The notes under the pieces are model-generated. The model had not been told where the DNA came from. It saw only the letters and a list, made by a program, of their open reading frames with translations, and searched no databases. Positions 25,901 through 35,764 of a stretch of 64,000 nt of DNA are shown here, one piece after another. A program made the position numbers and the translations under genes. This stretch comes from Ancylostoma caninum. Its lineage: Eukaryota > Nematoda > Chromadorea > Rhabditida > Ancylostomatidae. Numbering within the stretch: position 1 is the first letter of the stretch; each line of letters begins with the position of its first letter. The stretch is from positions 1,054,001 through 1,118,000 of the forward strand of contig JBAJFG010000347.1 in the NCBI GenBank assembly GCA_037903475.1. The letters are read 5' to 3'.

Positions 25901-28900
25901 AGTGAGCGAAAAATCAAGCTTTCCCAAATGTCGACTATTTGGGAAAGCTCGGGTGAGTCAAGTGTTCACTTAATAAAATCCTTAGTTTTAAAAAGTAGGA
26001 CTGGTCGCTTAAGAGGAAGTAGCGAAGTTCAGAAGCTAGTTACAGTTATGTATATTACTGGAAAAATCCTAAATAACACTGTGCTACTAGTTCAGCTTTC
26101 TTCGAACTAACTTTTCGTGTTCCAATTTGTGTGTAATTAGGGGGTCATCTGAGTATAATTTCAATGGATAATGAGTGAAAATTACCAGGTACTATGGGAT
26201 TCTTGTGAAACTGTTCCATTCCCAACACATATTGATCTCATAGTGAGTATTTCACTTAATCATCATGAGCCTTGCGGCAGCGAGTCAAATTACCCAAAAA
26301 TACCTCGGTAGAGCAGATTTAGGACCTCAATTTAGTCATCGCTCGTTCGTTCGTGGACAAGCCCCATCTCCTGTTCACTTAACGTGAGTGAGGGCAATTA
26401 TTTCTGCTTAAGAGGATGAGTTGTGGCCATCTGCACGACTCCAAAATGCTGAAAAGAAGTGCTGAACAAGCAAATAGGGGCTTCTTTTTCTTCTGACTCG
26501 CCCGGGACGCCCTCTCTGAAAGACATGCAATCATGCGAACAATGTCTCCGCAGCTGTAGCGTTTTTGTGCTGAAAGTTCGGGAAATATAAAGTGGAACAG
26601 CTCAGTGAACGAGTGTTTAGTCTGGATGGGCTTTTTTAGTCATGAGGGACTCGTCTGAGGGTTAAACGAATGTATTATACAAAGCAATTGGAAATTCGCC
26701 ACGTAGAGCACATCTCAGGCGCAAGTTTAGCATGGATAAACCGAGGGAGCTTCCAGCTTTTTTCTCGGAAACGTTCCTTATTTTGCACAAAAACCAGAAG
26801 AAGGACCAGAAATATATAAAATTAAGTGTGAATATGTCAAAGATTTGATAAGCATGGATTTATCGCCTAGATCACCCAGGGTAAACGTGTTGATCACCGC
26901 GTTAGCGAAGTGTAAATCTGAAGGGTATTACCATGTTTACCCTAGGTAACCTCGAAGATGTATGTGTCACCAAAAGTATGTACATAGTAGTAAAATTAAG
27001 GAATCGAAAATGAGAACTCATGAAATTATGCAGCGCACAAGCAAAACATGAAAAGGTATTGAAAAAAAGGTAATGGAAAAATTCCACAAATCAAACATTG
27101 CTGGTGGTATTCATTTAGGTTTGACAGCTGTATTATTTTCAAAACCAGCTATGCTTTCAGGCGGAAACTACCTCTGTAGGATCGCTAAAGTGGAAACAAG
27201 ATGGAGTGACATTTGACTATTTTGTTGCTCTTGTTCATTTGTTTGTTTGTTCCCTTATCTATTGTCATTGGCTCGGAAGATAACTCATACCAAGGGCTGA
27301 CACATGTGGTAGGTGGGGGAGTACACGCCTTCTCTCGAGAATGGGTCGCCAAATTTTCGAAATTATTTACATTACAATACAATTAAAAACCTTGTATTGG
27401 TTTATTTTTAATTGGTTATTTTTTGCATTATTTTTTAAATAATTTTAATTGAATATTGCTTATTATAATTATTGTTTTTATTTATTTTACTTTCCATCTG
27501 TGTCCCGAAAGGTGCTGAGACCCCACTTTTTTCCACGTCCCCCTCCCACCCACTTTTTGGGTCGGCCACTGAGACTCATACCAACTTATAGAAAAACACT
27601 GCTAGTATCTTATATACTGCTTGTTAACATCCCCTTACCTTGTTCATTTCCCTTTTCCTGACGTTATCAATCACAAATCAGCAGATTAGTGTCACTTTCA
27701 AAAACAGCAGTGACGAATTGTTTTGCTGATGTGGGCGGCTTCTCACTCATTATCGAATAAGGAAAGTATTGATAACGAAAGTGTGTCATACAGAAAAAAT
27801 GACGTAGTGAGTCACCAGTCACATGTTTGCGGTGAGAAATTCTACTGATAAACATATCTGAACAGGCAGAAACTTTCAAATTTCGCAATTCTCCAGGATT
27901 CCCTTGAATATGCAGGCAAGCAAGCTCGGAACTGGTTAATGGGCTCGATTGAATCAACTCGAACAAAAATTGAAACAAAGTTCAGCAGTGATAAAATAGT
28001 GAAACAAATATGTATAATCGATGTTTCTCCAAAACACAATGGTTCGATTGAATCGAGCTTTGAGTAAATCAATTTTTGAGTCATTTTAACAATCGATCAC
28101 TAGAAAAGCGAGAAAAAATCTTACCGCTCAAGATTTAAATCGTTCTAAGGAGCGGAAAGTTTCGAGTTATTCGAAATATGGTCGAGTACTTAAGAAATGT
28201 ACTTATTGGCATCAATCCATCCGGGATTGGGCAGCACTGTAGTGCAACATGCAGAAGAAAAATAGGAGAAAGAGGGTTGAAAACTGGAAAAAAGAGTGTG
28301 CGAAGAAAGGAAATAAGGTGGGCAAAAAATCTGAGTGAACGATTACATACTAAATGGGAAGAGGCTAAATAAATGGGAAGGCTAAAAATACGAAAACAGC
28401 TAGAACCGGAAGATTAATAATGCTAAAAATGAATAGTAGAAATGAGAAGGAAACAAGAAAACTACAAAAATGATTATGGAAATTGTGAGGAATGCATTGA
28501 AACAGGTAAAAATGGAAGAAATGCCTGAAGATTCGTGACAGACCACCATACTAGTATTACCATACGCAGTTACCACCTAACGAAGGCATCGATCGATTCA
28601 AAAACACGGGGTGGTGATGAATTGGAATGAGGAGTTTGGTTACATGAGATTGTTCCAAGTTTCGAGGTTTAGATAATTTTAAATTCTTAACAAGGCCCTT
28701 TAAAAATTTGTAACGGTTCGCTGACTATCTAACTTGATTGCTTCTGATTTTTTTCATTTCTTCTCAATATACCAACCTGTTTAAAAGAGATCCAAGAAAG
28801 GAGTTTCGAAGAAAGATCTGATTTTTGTTGAAAAAAAAACCTTCCAGTCCGCAAAAATGTCGTCATTGTGCAATAAGAATTACTGAAATGTGTTGTGTAA

Positions 28901-30299
28901 GGATTAGGAATGAGAGAATCTGGTTTTTTTCGTTTCATCAAAAAGTATCTTCAAAGGGCTGAGAAACAAGTCCGAACCAAAGGGTCCAGAAAATTCGCTG
29001 TTGTTGTTGCATAAAAAACAGTAGTGATGAGGATTAAATCAGTAAAAAGTGGATGAAAGCATTAAAAATATCAAAAAGTTAAAAAAATCAAACATCTGAG
29101 GTTTCTTAACAGTCACATGGAAATCTTTATTAAGGTTGCAGCAGGTTTCGATTGCTCGAATCCTCATTGGGTTTGAGCTTACACAGTAATAAGGAAGATT
29201 GTACGTATGTGAATTTTAAAAAAATGAAAGAAGAAAAACTTACCTGTTTAGTGGAAAAACTCGAAAAAATTGCAGACGTTCATACTACATATGTTCTTTA
29301 ATAAACATCAAAGAAAACAGAAGGAAGTACATATAGAAAAGTTGGGAATGAGAGAGGCAAAATGCGATGGGAAAATAAGGCCAAAATTGAGGGAAATGGT
29401 AACTGTACAGAATGAGATAATGTTATGAAATTTTAAAAATGAAAGCATAACAAAGAACAAAAACAAACAGCTAAGCTTGTATGCGTCTGTAAAGTGCAAA
29501 ATATGAATTACAAAAATGAAAGTTGGAAATTTTCCACTGAACTCTATAATATTCACGACTAGCACGAACAGCCCCGCAAAAATCTCCCCATTTTCCATAT
29601 TTTTCGAAACCCAGTAATTTTTCACTTTACCTGAGGGTAAGAATTGAGAGGTTGCGGCGAGATGTCGGGTTTCGGCGGGTTTATCGCCGCCAGGCACACG
29701 AGAGCAATTAGGAAGATCGACAACAACTGCAAAGCATAGCATATAACGAATAACACATATCCGTAGACATTCTAAACAACTAGTCTGGACAACTGCTACA
29801 ATCTATCATAAATTCTGATGTAGTGTTTTGCCGCAAACAACGTCGCCTATTCGTAGTGTCGTGCTTCTCAGCGCCAGCGACGCGTAAAATGTGTGCTAAT
29901 AAAAGCGCAAATATTATACGGGTGTCTGGCAAGAATTGATGCCACTAGCCGGCGATCAATAACTATTCGTAACAATCTCGTGGCGAAACCAGTTTCGCAG
30001 TGATGAATTAGTTGTTCGGCGACGTCACGCAATTCGTGAAAAACTCAACATCGACTGCGGACGAGTTTTCGGCCGAGTGCATTGGTTAACTAATCATTCC
30101 AGGCCTCATACATAACGTTGCCGCAAAGGAGAAAGCTATTTGGATCCAATTGCAAGGAAAAACTTCTGGCGAAGTTGAAAAGTGAGAAAATGGCGGAAAA
30201 CTCGTCCATTTCCAGGTGTAGATCAAGGAAACTTACGAAAAACAACGTGTTGAGGCAGAGTGAAAGTGCTCGTGCGGTGCGCTCGAGGCGCTGCGGCAT
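16931..30299 (-). CDS. Four-transmembrane (tetraspan) protein of unassigned family, six exons over 13 kb
   Basis: Minus-strand exons are 30299-30237, 29726-29631, 23999-23892, 17448-17386, 17308-17174 and 17035-16931. Every junction is GT-AG in phase 0, and together they give 189 residues. Hydrophobic segments lie at about 11-36, 54-81, 91-110 and 143-165. The first loop is short and proline-rich (INPPKPDISPQPLNSYPQ). The second loop (about 111-142) has a tryptophan and a GC...C pair at 125 and 131. The tail is charged and ends in EEEEEDDY. The layout is tetraspanin-like, but the CCG motif of true tetraspanins is missing, and I do not recognise the family. The intron between exons 4 and 5 is 77 nt, while introns 2 and 3 are 5.6 and 6.4 kb. 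The consistent phases and the four hydrophobic segments make chance unlikely. It is probably a plasma-membrane or vesicle protein. Confidence 0.72.
17640..17770 (+). repeat. Dispersed repeat family B, copy 2
   Basis: This copy lies in intron 3 of the tetraspan gene. It shares TACCCATGGTAAA, ACACCTATCAACGTATTTAC and GACGTCTATGCGCAG phrases with the copy at 14,080. Confidence 0.55.
17771..21284. other. Intron 3 of the tetraspan gene, non-coding stretch
   Basis: No gene is supported. The stretch at about 18,960-19,160 is GC-richer than its surroundings and looks like a repeat, as does 20,380-20,900, which includes a direct AGGATTAGCT duplication near 20,283. I could not define ends for either. 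Confidence 0.35.
21285..21500 (+). repeat. Dispersed repeat family B, copy 3
   Basis: It shares CGTGGTAAACATTC, CATGTTTACCCATAC, GATGCATGATTGA and TGGGTAATCTCGA with the other copies. It overlaps the end of a 167-codon open frame on the minus strand, which is therefore unlikely to be a gene. Confidence 0.55.
21501..23891. other. Remainder of intron 3 of the tetraspan gene
   Basis: Open frames occur on both strands (for example 21,997-22,398), but none has family similarity, clean splice signals or codon-like periodicity that I can defend. Nothing else was recognised. Confidence 0.35.
24322..24907. repeat. Foldback element with about 270-bp imperfect inverted arms
   Basis: The left arm begins ATACAATACCGCCCATAATT and the right arm ends with the complement of TACAATACCGCCCACAGTTT. 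The arms also share GCGACGGATTAATCGTTAAC, CAGTACTGTAACTCCTTTGA and TTGAACTTTGACTTCAAAAC. They run inward to about 24,600 and 24,640, leaving a loop of roughly 40 bp. There is no coding content. This is the layout of a foldback or snap-back DNA element. Confidence 0.85.
24908..29630. other. Remainder of intron 2 of the tetraspan gene
   Basis: AT-rich, with no supported gene. It contains a family B copy at 26,870-26,965. A segment near 27,500-27,560 carries CCCCACTTTTTTCCACG and C-runs, and may belong to the same repeat as the G-tract segments at 38-41 kb. Confidence 0.35.
26870..26965 (+). repeat. Dispersed repeat family B, copy 4 (partial)
   Basis: AGGGTAAACGTGTTGATC, TTACCATGTTTACCCTAG and GGTAACCTCGA match the other copies. 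The middle is poorly conserved. Confidence 0.4.
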
Positions 30300-30420
30300 C
30301 ACACACACTCACACTGGATTCGACGCCGCCCCGGCCACGCCCCCTTTCACCCCGCCACCCGCCGATGGCCCCCGTCTCGCACCACCATCACGACCCGCTT
30401 TTGGATGGCAACAAAGAGCA
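30300..30420 (-). promoter_or_regulatory. GC-rich 5' flank of the tetraspan gene
   Basis: Directly upstream (minus strand) of the exon 1 ATG is a stretch much richer in C and G than the surrounding AT-rich DNA, with (AC)n and CCCCGCC-like words. It is a plausible promoter or 5' UTR region. No TATA box or trans-splice acceptor was identified. Confidence 0.35.
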
Positions 30421-30597
30421 GCGAGTCATATTAAAGAACTGGGCTGCCGTTGGTGGTTGGCACTTGTAGTTGGAATAGAATAACATGTGAGATACCTTTG
30501 AATTATTAGACGCGTACTAATGCAACCTTTGAAAAAAGGGCTAAAAAATCTCAGTAGTAAGAAAAAATAACCGATTTTTTCCGTGCTAAGTACGCTT

Positions 30598-30775
30598 AGT
30601 AGTAGGTGAAGTCCCTGAAATGTTCATGGCGGTTCTCCAAAATCGCTAGTCCATCAATTAAAAACATCTGGGCTCCAGAAAGCACCCTCGGAGGTCCGTC
30701 AATCGTGCCTAGTTCCACAAGTTCCACTCGCTGGATCGTCGAACGGATATTCATAGTGGACATATGACGGAGAAC
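30598..30775 (-). pseudogene. Exon-like sequence, copy 1 of a diverged pair
   Basis: The minus strand reads NIRSTIQRVELVELGTIDG and then SGAQMFLIDGLAIL before a stop. The copy at about 32,528-32,712 encodes NILSTIQ, a stop, and then V..VD..DG....SGAP.TF.DGHALL at the same spacing. The shared pattern (STIQ-V--V----DG-----SGA---F-DG-A-L) supports common coding ancestry. I do not recognise the family. Neither copy has a complete gene around it. Confidence 0.4.
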
Positions 30776-32527
30776 TGTGCGTCAAAAGGAACGAACGCAT
30801 CCTTGAAACTGACAAAAAGAAGCTGAAGTTGAGTATAGTATGTTGAAAGTATGTCATGTTAGTCGAAAATTCGATTTCGAACAGGTCGAAAATTGGACTG
30901 TTCGAGGAAAGGTGAGAAATAAAGGCCTAAATGAGAAAACGAGGTGATTGTATAGTGTTTAACAGTCAAAATTTGAGTCGGCCCCTGAATTATTCACTAA
31001 ATTGACTAAACTATTCGTTTTTCCCACACTAAGTGCGTATATGTATGTGGTCTTGGGTAAAATTTATGGCATGTTCATGAGGATTCTCCGGCAATTTGTT
31101 TATTTGTTTACTTGCTTGTTTTTGTGTTCCTACTTGTTTTTGACGGCATTTAAGACGAGCCCCTGGAAGGGGCTCACTTTTTTATTCCAGTTTTTACTTC
31201 TTCAACACCAGCTTATTTTTTAATCAGTTTGATTTTTGGACTTCTCATAAGTCATGTAAGTGTGAAAATATAATACATGCACAGTTTGAAAAGCACGCAA
31301 AAAATCTGAAGGGAACACGTATGAAAAGGGACAAATCTATGTTCTAACAACATGTTTAACATAATCTAAGTTGATAAAAGTAAGCCGGATCGAAGTGAAG
31401 TAAGCTAGTCTCTCTTATAATTTATGAGTTTTTTTGACTGCTTCAAGCGATTCTATTGGATATGGTGCAGACTTCGCCAAAGGAACGATAGACGGATAGC
31501 GCTTCTTTCTCCCCAGACGTTCACAATTGTGTTTTCGGGCTGATTGCGCCTAATTCATCAGTGTCTAGATTTGATGGATTGCCTACATTCTTTTTCCTGG
31601 TATTCCGTCTAATGAACCAAGCTATCCAATCAAATGAGAATGGGAAAATCGTGAGAGGACTACGACTGAATAGACAAATGGGTGCAGGAAATTTGGATGT
31701 TGTTTCTAGAGCGAGCACAGGAACAGCAGGATTCGCATGGGGGATTGTGCGAGACGCAAATAACAGTTGTGCTCTGTTGCCGTTGTTGAACGAGCAGACA
31801 GAAATGACTCTGATAAGAAGGAAGAAGGGAACAGCATGTATGTATATCTAATTTTGGTTTACTTGCTGCTACTATGGAGAAACTAGGCACAGAACGATCA
31901 TCTCTGGAAATAATCAGCAGTGAAAGGGAAAGGTAGAGGCCATGAAAATCCAGAAAACAACTGGAAAACACTAACTCGCTATATAACTCTTTCTTGGAGA
32001 GGTGTGATGTGTTCTGTACCAACTATCTACTTCTTGACATTCCTCGGTGGTCTAAGGTATATCTGTTCGGAAAGTGTATTTGGACTTTACATTAACATTT
32101 GAGAAACAGAGTCAAGCAGAAAAATGAATAAGAAACAAAGAAAAAGAGAAACAACAGAGGAACAGCGGTCATGGACAGATGCAGGAAAGAGGGACTAGTT
32201 GGGGCTAGTAAGCCAAGGAGAGTGGTGGTGGAATAACAGATGTTCATACCAAAAAGATACTTGGTTTGCTGGGTTTTTTGCTTGAAGCTTAACCAAAATT
32301 TACAGATTTTGAAATCAAAACATTCTTGAAAAGTGGCACATGAAAATGAGTTCATTGTGAGCTTCTCCAACGTGATATTACCATTGAAATCTGCTGTAGC
32401 AAAGATAACACCCATCTGATATGAATTTAGATTTAGTTTGTTAATTCCAGTACTAATATGTAGAGCAAGATGTGCAATGTGCGAGGGTTTATACACTAAG
32501 GAGCCACATTGGTAATAAGATGGGGTA

Positions 32528-32712
32528 GGGCGAGTGGAAGTTGAGGATCACATGGCTGGAAAAAGCGGTGCCCACCAGCAGCGCATGTCCGTCAGTGAAG
32601 GTGATCGGAGCTCCGGATACGAAATTAGTAGACCCATCGACCATGTCAACGTCCACAGGCCTTACCTACTGGATCGTCGAGAGAATATTCCTAGCGTGAG
32701 CACTTTATGGTA
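32528..32712 (-). pseudogene. Exon-like sequence, copy 2 of a diverged pair
   Basis: This is the counterpart of the sequence at 30.6 kb. The minus strand has an in-frame stop directly after STIQ, followed by a GTAAGG that could be a donor, so either a splice site or decay lies here. The downstream part SGAPITFTDGHALLVGTAF is the better-preserved block. Confidence 0.4.
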
Positions 32713-33274
32713 TAGTTTGATAAACTCATGCTTAGGTTCAAATTTGCCGTAATCGCAGAGGAATTTTGGTCGGCTAGCACAGAGCAGGTGGCATTCACTG
32801 ATCTATTCTTGTAATGCGGTGAAGATCTTTGATCATTCGGAAGAAGATTTTCGGGGCACCTCGTAAACCATAATATGATACTAAAAAAGTTGAGATAATC
32901 AAGAAGATTTGGATGTCTGAAGCGATCGTGCATGTTATGATGGGGCCATAGGCGACGGCAAAGCCTTGCCACTCGTTACAAGTGCAAAACGCGCACATAT
33001 GTAGGTAATTTTAGCTAATGATCGATGTCTCTCCTTGCAAAGGCCTCTGCCGCTTCTCATGCAAACATTTCATTTGAATCCAGACAGATAGTGAGAGTAC
33101 AGTGCGTTTTCTAATTAAAAGATCATCTTCTAACCTGCTCGTCTGTGAAACGCTGTAATGGCAGAAATTTTCCTAGATGACAGTTGGTTCTCGTTTATAA
33201 CGCAGTTTACAGGATTTGTACGAGAAGATGGTAGCCCAAATGAACAACAAGAACGAAGATGTTGCTTCAAATTA

Positions 33275-33817
33275 CACAAGGTGCGGAAAAAGTATTGGTA
33301 ATTTTTTCTCAATGTTTTTGTGCGTCTTTTAAAAGGCGTAAATTCATTTTCTGTGTCCTTCCATGATGAAATACTCATTCTGACGACAATCCATAAGTGT
33401 TCCAACGAGGTTCAGCACCAAGCCGCAATGCTCTTCAAACGCAACAGCGGTGCTAAGCAACTCTTCGCGATTTCATTACTTCTCAAGACTGGCCACCGAA
33501 CAGTCGCGATCAACTTGATTACTCTGCTTTGGGAGTGTTGCAAGGAAGAGCCCTGATCTCACAAGAATATCGCTTCTTCAAAAGCTGCTCTGATCCGTAA
33601 ATGGACAAGTCTCCATGCGGACTACCTAAGGCCGGCGCACCTGGCAGTACCGTTCCGCGAGTGGATAAAGACAAGAAGAGACCTTATCGAAAATGAACTA
33701 TAGAATATCATTTGCTACTTAGTTCTTAATCTTACTCAATAAATATTGTTGTGGTAGTTGTGTCCACGGCGTTGCAGTAGAGATTGGTTTGACTATCAAT
33801 ACTTTTTCAGCACCCTG
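33275..33817 (+). mobile_element. Short Tc1/mariner-type element with a C-terminal transposase remnant
   Basis: The left end CACAAGGTGCGGAAAAAGTA (continuing TTGGTA) and the right end TACTTTTTCAGCACCCTG are inverted repeats, each preceded or followed by TA. Near the right end the plus strand reads ALIRKWTSLHADYLRPAHL and then KTRRDLIENEL before a stop, which resembles the last helix region of Tc1-like transposases. At about 543 bp it is an internally deleted, non-autonomous copy. Confidence 0.7.
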
Positions 33818-33856
33818 TATTTTATACTCAGTGAACGATTACTTATAAGATAATGC

Positions 33857-34740
33857 GTGGTAAGAAATTTAAACATCTCTGATAGGGAAAAAATTAAAAT
33901 GTACCGATCCGTTGAAGGCGATTTGTGCTATCATAACCCTCAATTAGCTATAAACAAAATCTCTGAGTGGTCAAGGAACAATGGGCTACCTATATCGTCT
34001 CATAAGACCCTTGTCATGTGTATTGGTAAAGAATCACTGAATTCGGAATAGTTACTTGACGGTATTAGGCTGGATGTTCTCTCAGAAGTTCGGGATCTTG
34101 GTTTTCTATATGATCGTCACCTCAATTTTACTCCACATTTCAAATTACTGGTAGCAAAACGACATAATCGAACGCTTAACTTCTCCAAAACTTCACGATC
34201 CAGGGATTCCACTGTTTTGCTCATAGCCTATAAAATCTACGTGCGACCAATGTTAGAAAGCGGTACTACCATTTTCTACTCGTTTAAAAAGAAAGATATT
34301 TATGCGTTCGAAGAGGTTCAAAGCAGTTTCACTAGTTCAGAAGCTCATGATTCGATCATCACGAATGACATACTCCAAGATACCGGACGGAACTGAGCGA
34401 AACAAGGCCTTTGGTCTAAGGACTTTAGAGTGCAGAAGGAAAAGGTGTGACTCAGTAATGGCATACAAATTACTTAAAGCGATGGTTAAATTTGAACCAT
34501 CAGAATTTTTCCGCATGATCCAAACTAAAACGAGAGGAGCTCCATTTAGGATTTCAACCAGTACAGCCAGATCTCAGCTTAGGTCGAAGTTTTTCGGCAG
34601 GATTTTCTCCATTTCCAATAACATTTTACGTGCTAATGCGTTTATTGAGAAGATCAGTGTGTTTAGGAAACGTGTTAATGATTTTTTTGGCAGCAGTTTT
34701 TTTGTTTGGTTTGCTGTTTACCATCTTATTTTTCACATGT
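33857..34740 (+). mobile_element. Non-LTR retrotransposon (CR1/Jockey-like) reverse-transcriptase C-terminal fragment
   Basis: Across frameshifts and stops the plus strand encodes NKISEWSRNNGLPISSHKT, then RDLGFLYDRHLNFTPHFKLL and YKIYVRPMLESGTTIF. These match the post-catalytic 'W...N.L.....KT', 'DLG...D..L.F..H' and 'Y..YVRP.LE..T..' blocks of CR1/Jockey-clade reverse transcriptases. The palm domain with YxDD is missing. It is a dead 5'-truncated copy. Confidence 0.75.
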
Positions 34741-34904
34741 AATTTTTTTAATTACATATCCAATGAAGATAGACGGGTAGAAACTGAACTGTAAGCAGAA
34801 AATGAGAATTGAGGAGACGGGAAGGCTGCAAAAATGATCCAATCATATTTTCAAGAGGCTACTCGTTGCAGAACTTCTGTTCTAACATCTTATTCCATCA
34901 TCAC

Positions 34905-35172
34905 GAAGATGACATCACTTGATCATCGAGCAAAAAGATGTACTTTCGCAGCTGTCCTTCGACGAGCGAAAATCTTGTTGTAAATGAATCGCTCGCTGAT
35001 GAAGTTAGCAAGCAGTATGGGATTAAATTCACTCTGGATACCACAGCTGTCGTGATACAAAATGAGAAAGGGCAATAGATTTTCCTCGATATTATAGTTT
35101 CAACAAGGAAAGTAGGTGATGTAATGGACGAAACAGTGATTGATCCTCTTTTTAACAATGACTTTCTTTAGG
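34905..35172 (+). pseudogene. Frameshifted coding remnant of unknown family
   Basis: The plus strand reads LIIEQKDVLSQLSFDERKS, then, after a shift of frame, NESLADEVSKQYGIKFTLDT, then TAVVIQNEKGQ, a stop, and IFLDIIVSTRKVGDVMDETV. The amino-acid content is protein-like across the break, which suggests a once-coding exon with one frameshift and one nonsense change. No splice sites or neighbours identify it. Confidence 0.35.
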
Positions 35173-35635
35173 GCGAAAAAATTCGGGGACTCTGTAAGCA
35201 GAAGTGTATTGGAAGCTTCCATTTAAATAATTTTAAGGCGTGAAGCTTTTATTTCGTTGGGTCAAGGATTTTTATTCATTCATCTAATCACTTCACTACA
35301 TGGATCCATGTGCACGTGCAGTCTGCTATGAATATAGGAAAAATCAGTGCACTGACGCGAACGAATGAGATGAAGAACCTCTGAAATGAATGAAGAAACG
35401 AATGAATAAATGGATAAGTAAACAATGAACAAATGAACTGAAAAACTAATGTCTCCTCTCTCCTTACTCTTTTTTCCTACGATGTGATGCCTTAGTGGCA
35501 ATTTATACTAACAGAAGTGCATACGACATTCGCGCGTCACAATCATGCATCCGCTTACAAACGACTTTTCATGAAAAACAGTGCATACGTGCACCTCTTT
35601 AATGAAAATAACGCGCAAACACCACGAATACCCAC

Positions 35636-35764
35636 GAGGCCGCAAGCGTAGTGCGTCTGACATGCGTCTGAGCTGCGTCAAGACTGCTTCAGGCCCTATC
35701 CTTCACCATGTAGACGCACGCGCGTCAAATGCACGCATTCACAAACTACCATTTGCGGCCTCTC
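35636..35764. repeat. Short inverted-repeat unit, possible MITE
   Basis: GAGGCCGCAA at the left and TTGCGGCCTC at the right bound about 130 bp that are rich in GACGCA-like words and stand out in composition. The inverted repeat is only 10 bp perfect, so this is tentative. Confidence 0.3.

Larger units (their letters stand above)
30421..33274. other. Gene-poor region with two exon-like copies
   Basis: Apart from the paired exon-like sequences listed separately, no gene is supported. Several short frames on both strands (30,118-30,483; 31,561-31,851; 32,092-32,496) have no recognisable similarity or splice context. Confidence 0.35.

Noticed and set aside
30118..30483. 121-codon plus-strand frame over the GC-rich block
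   Set aside because: It is antisense to exon 1 and the 5' flank of the tetraspan gene and is explained by the low stop frequency of GC-rich DNA.
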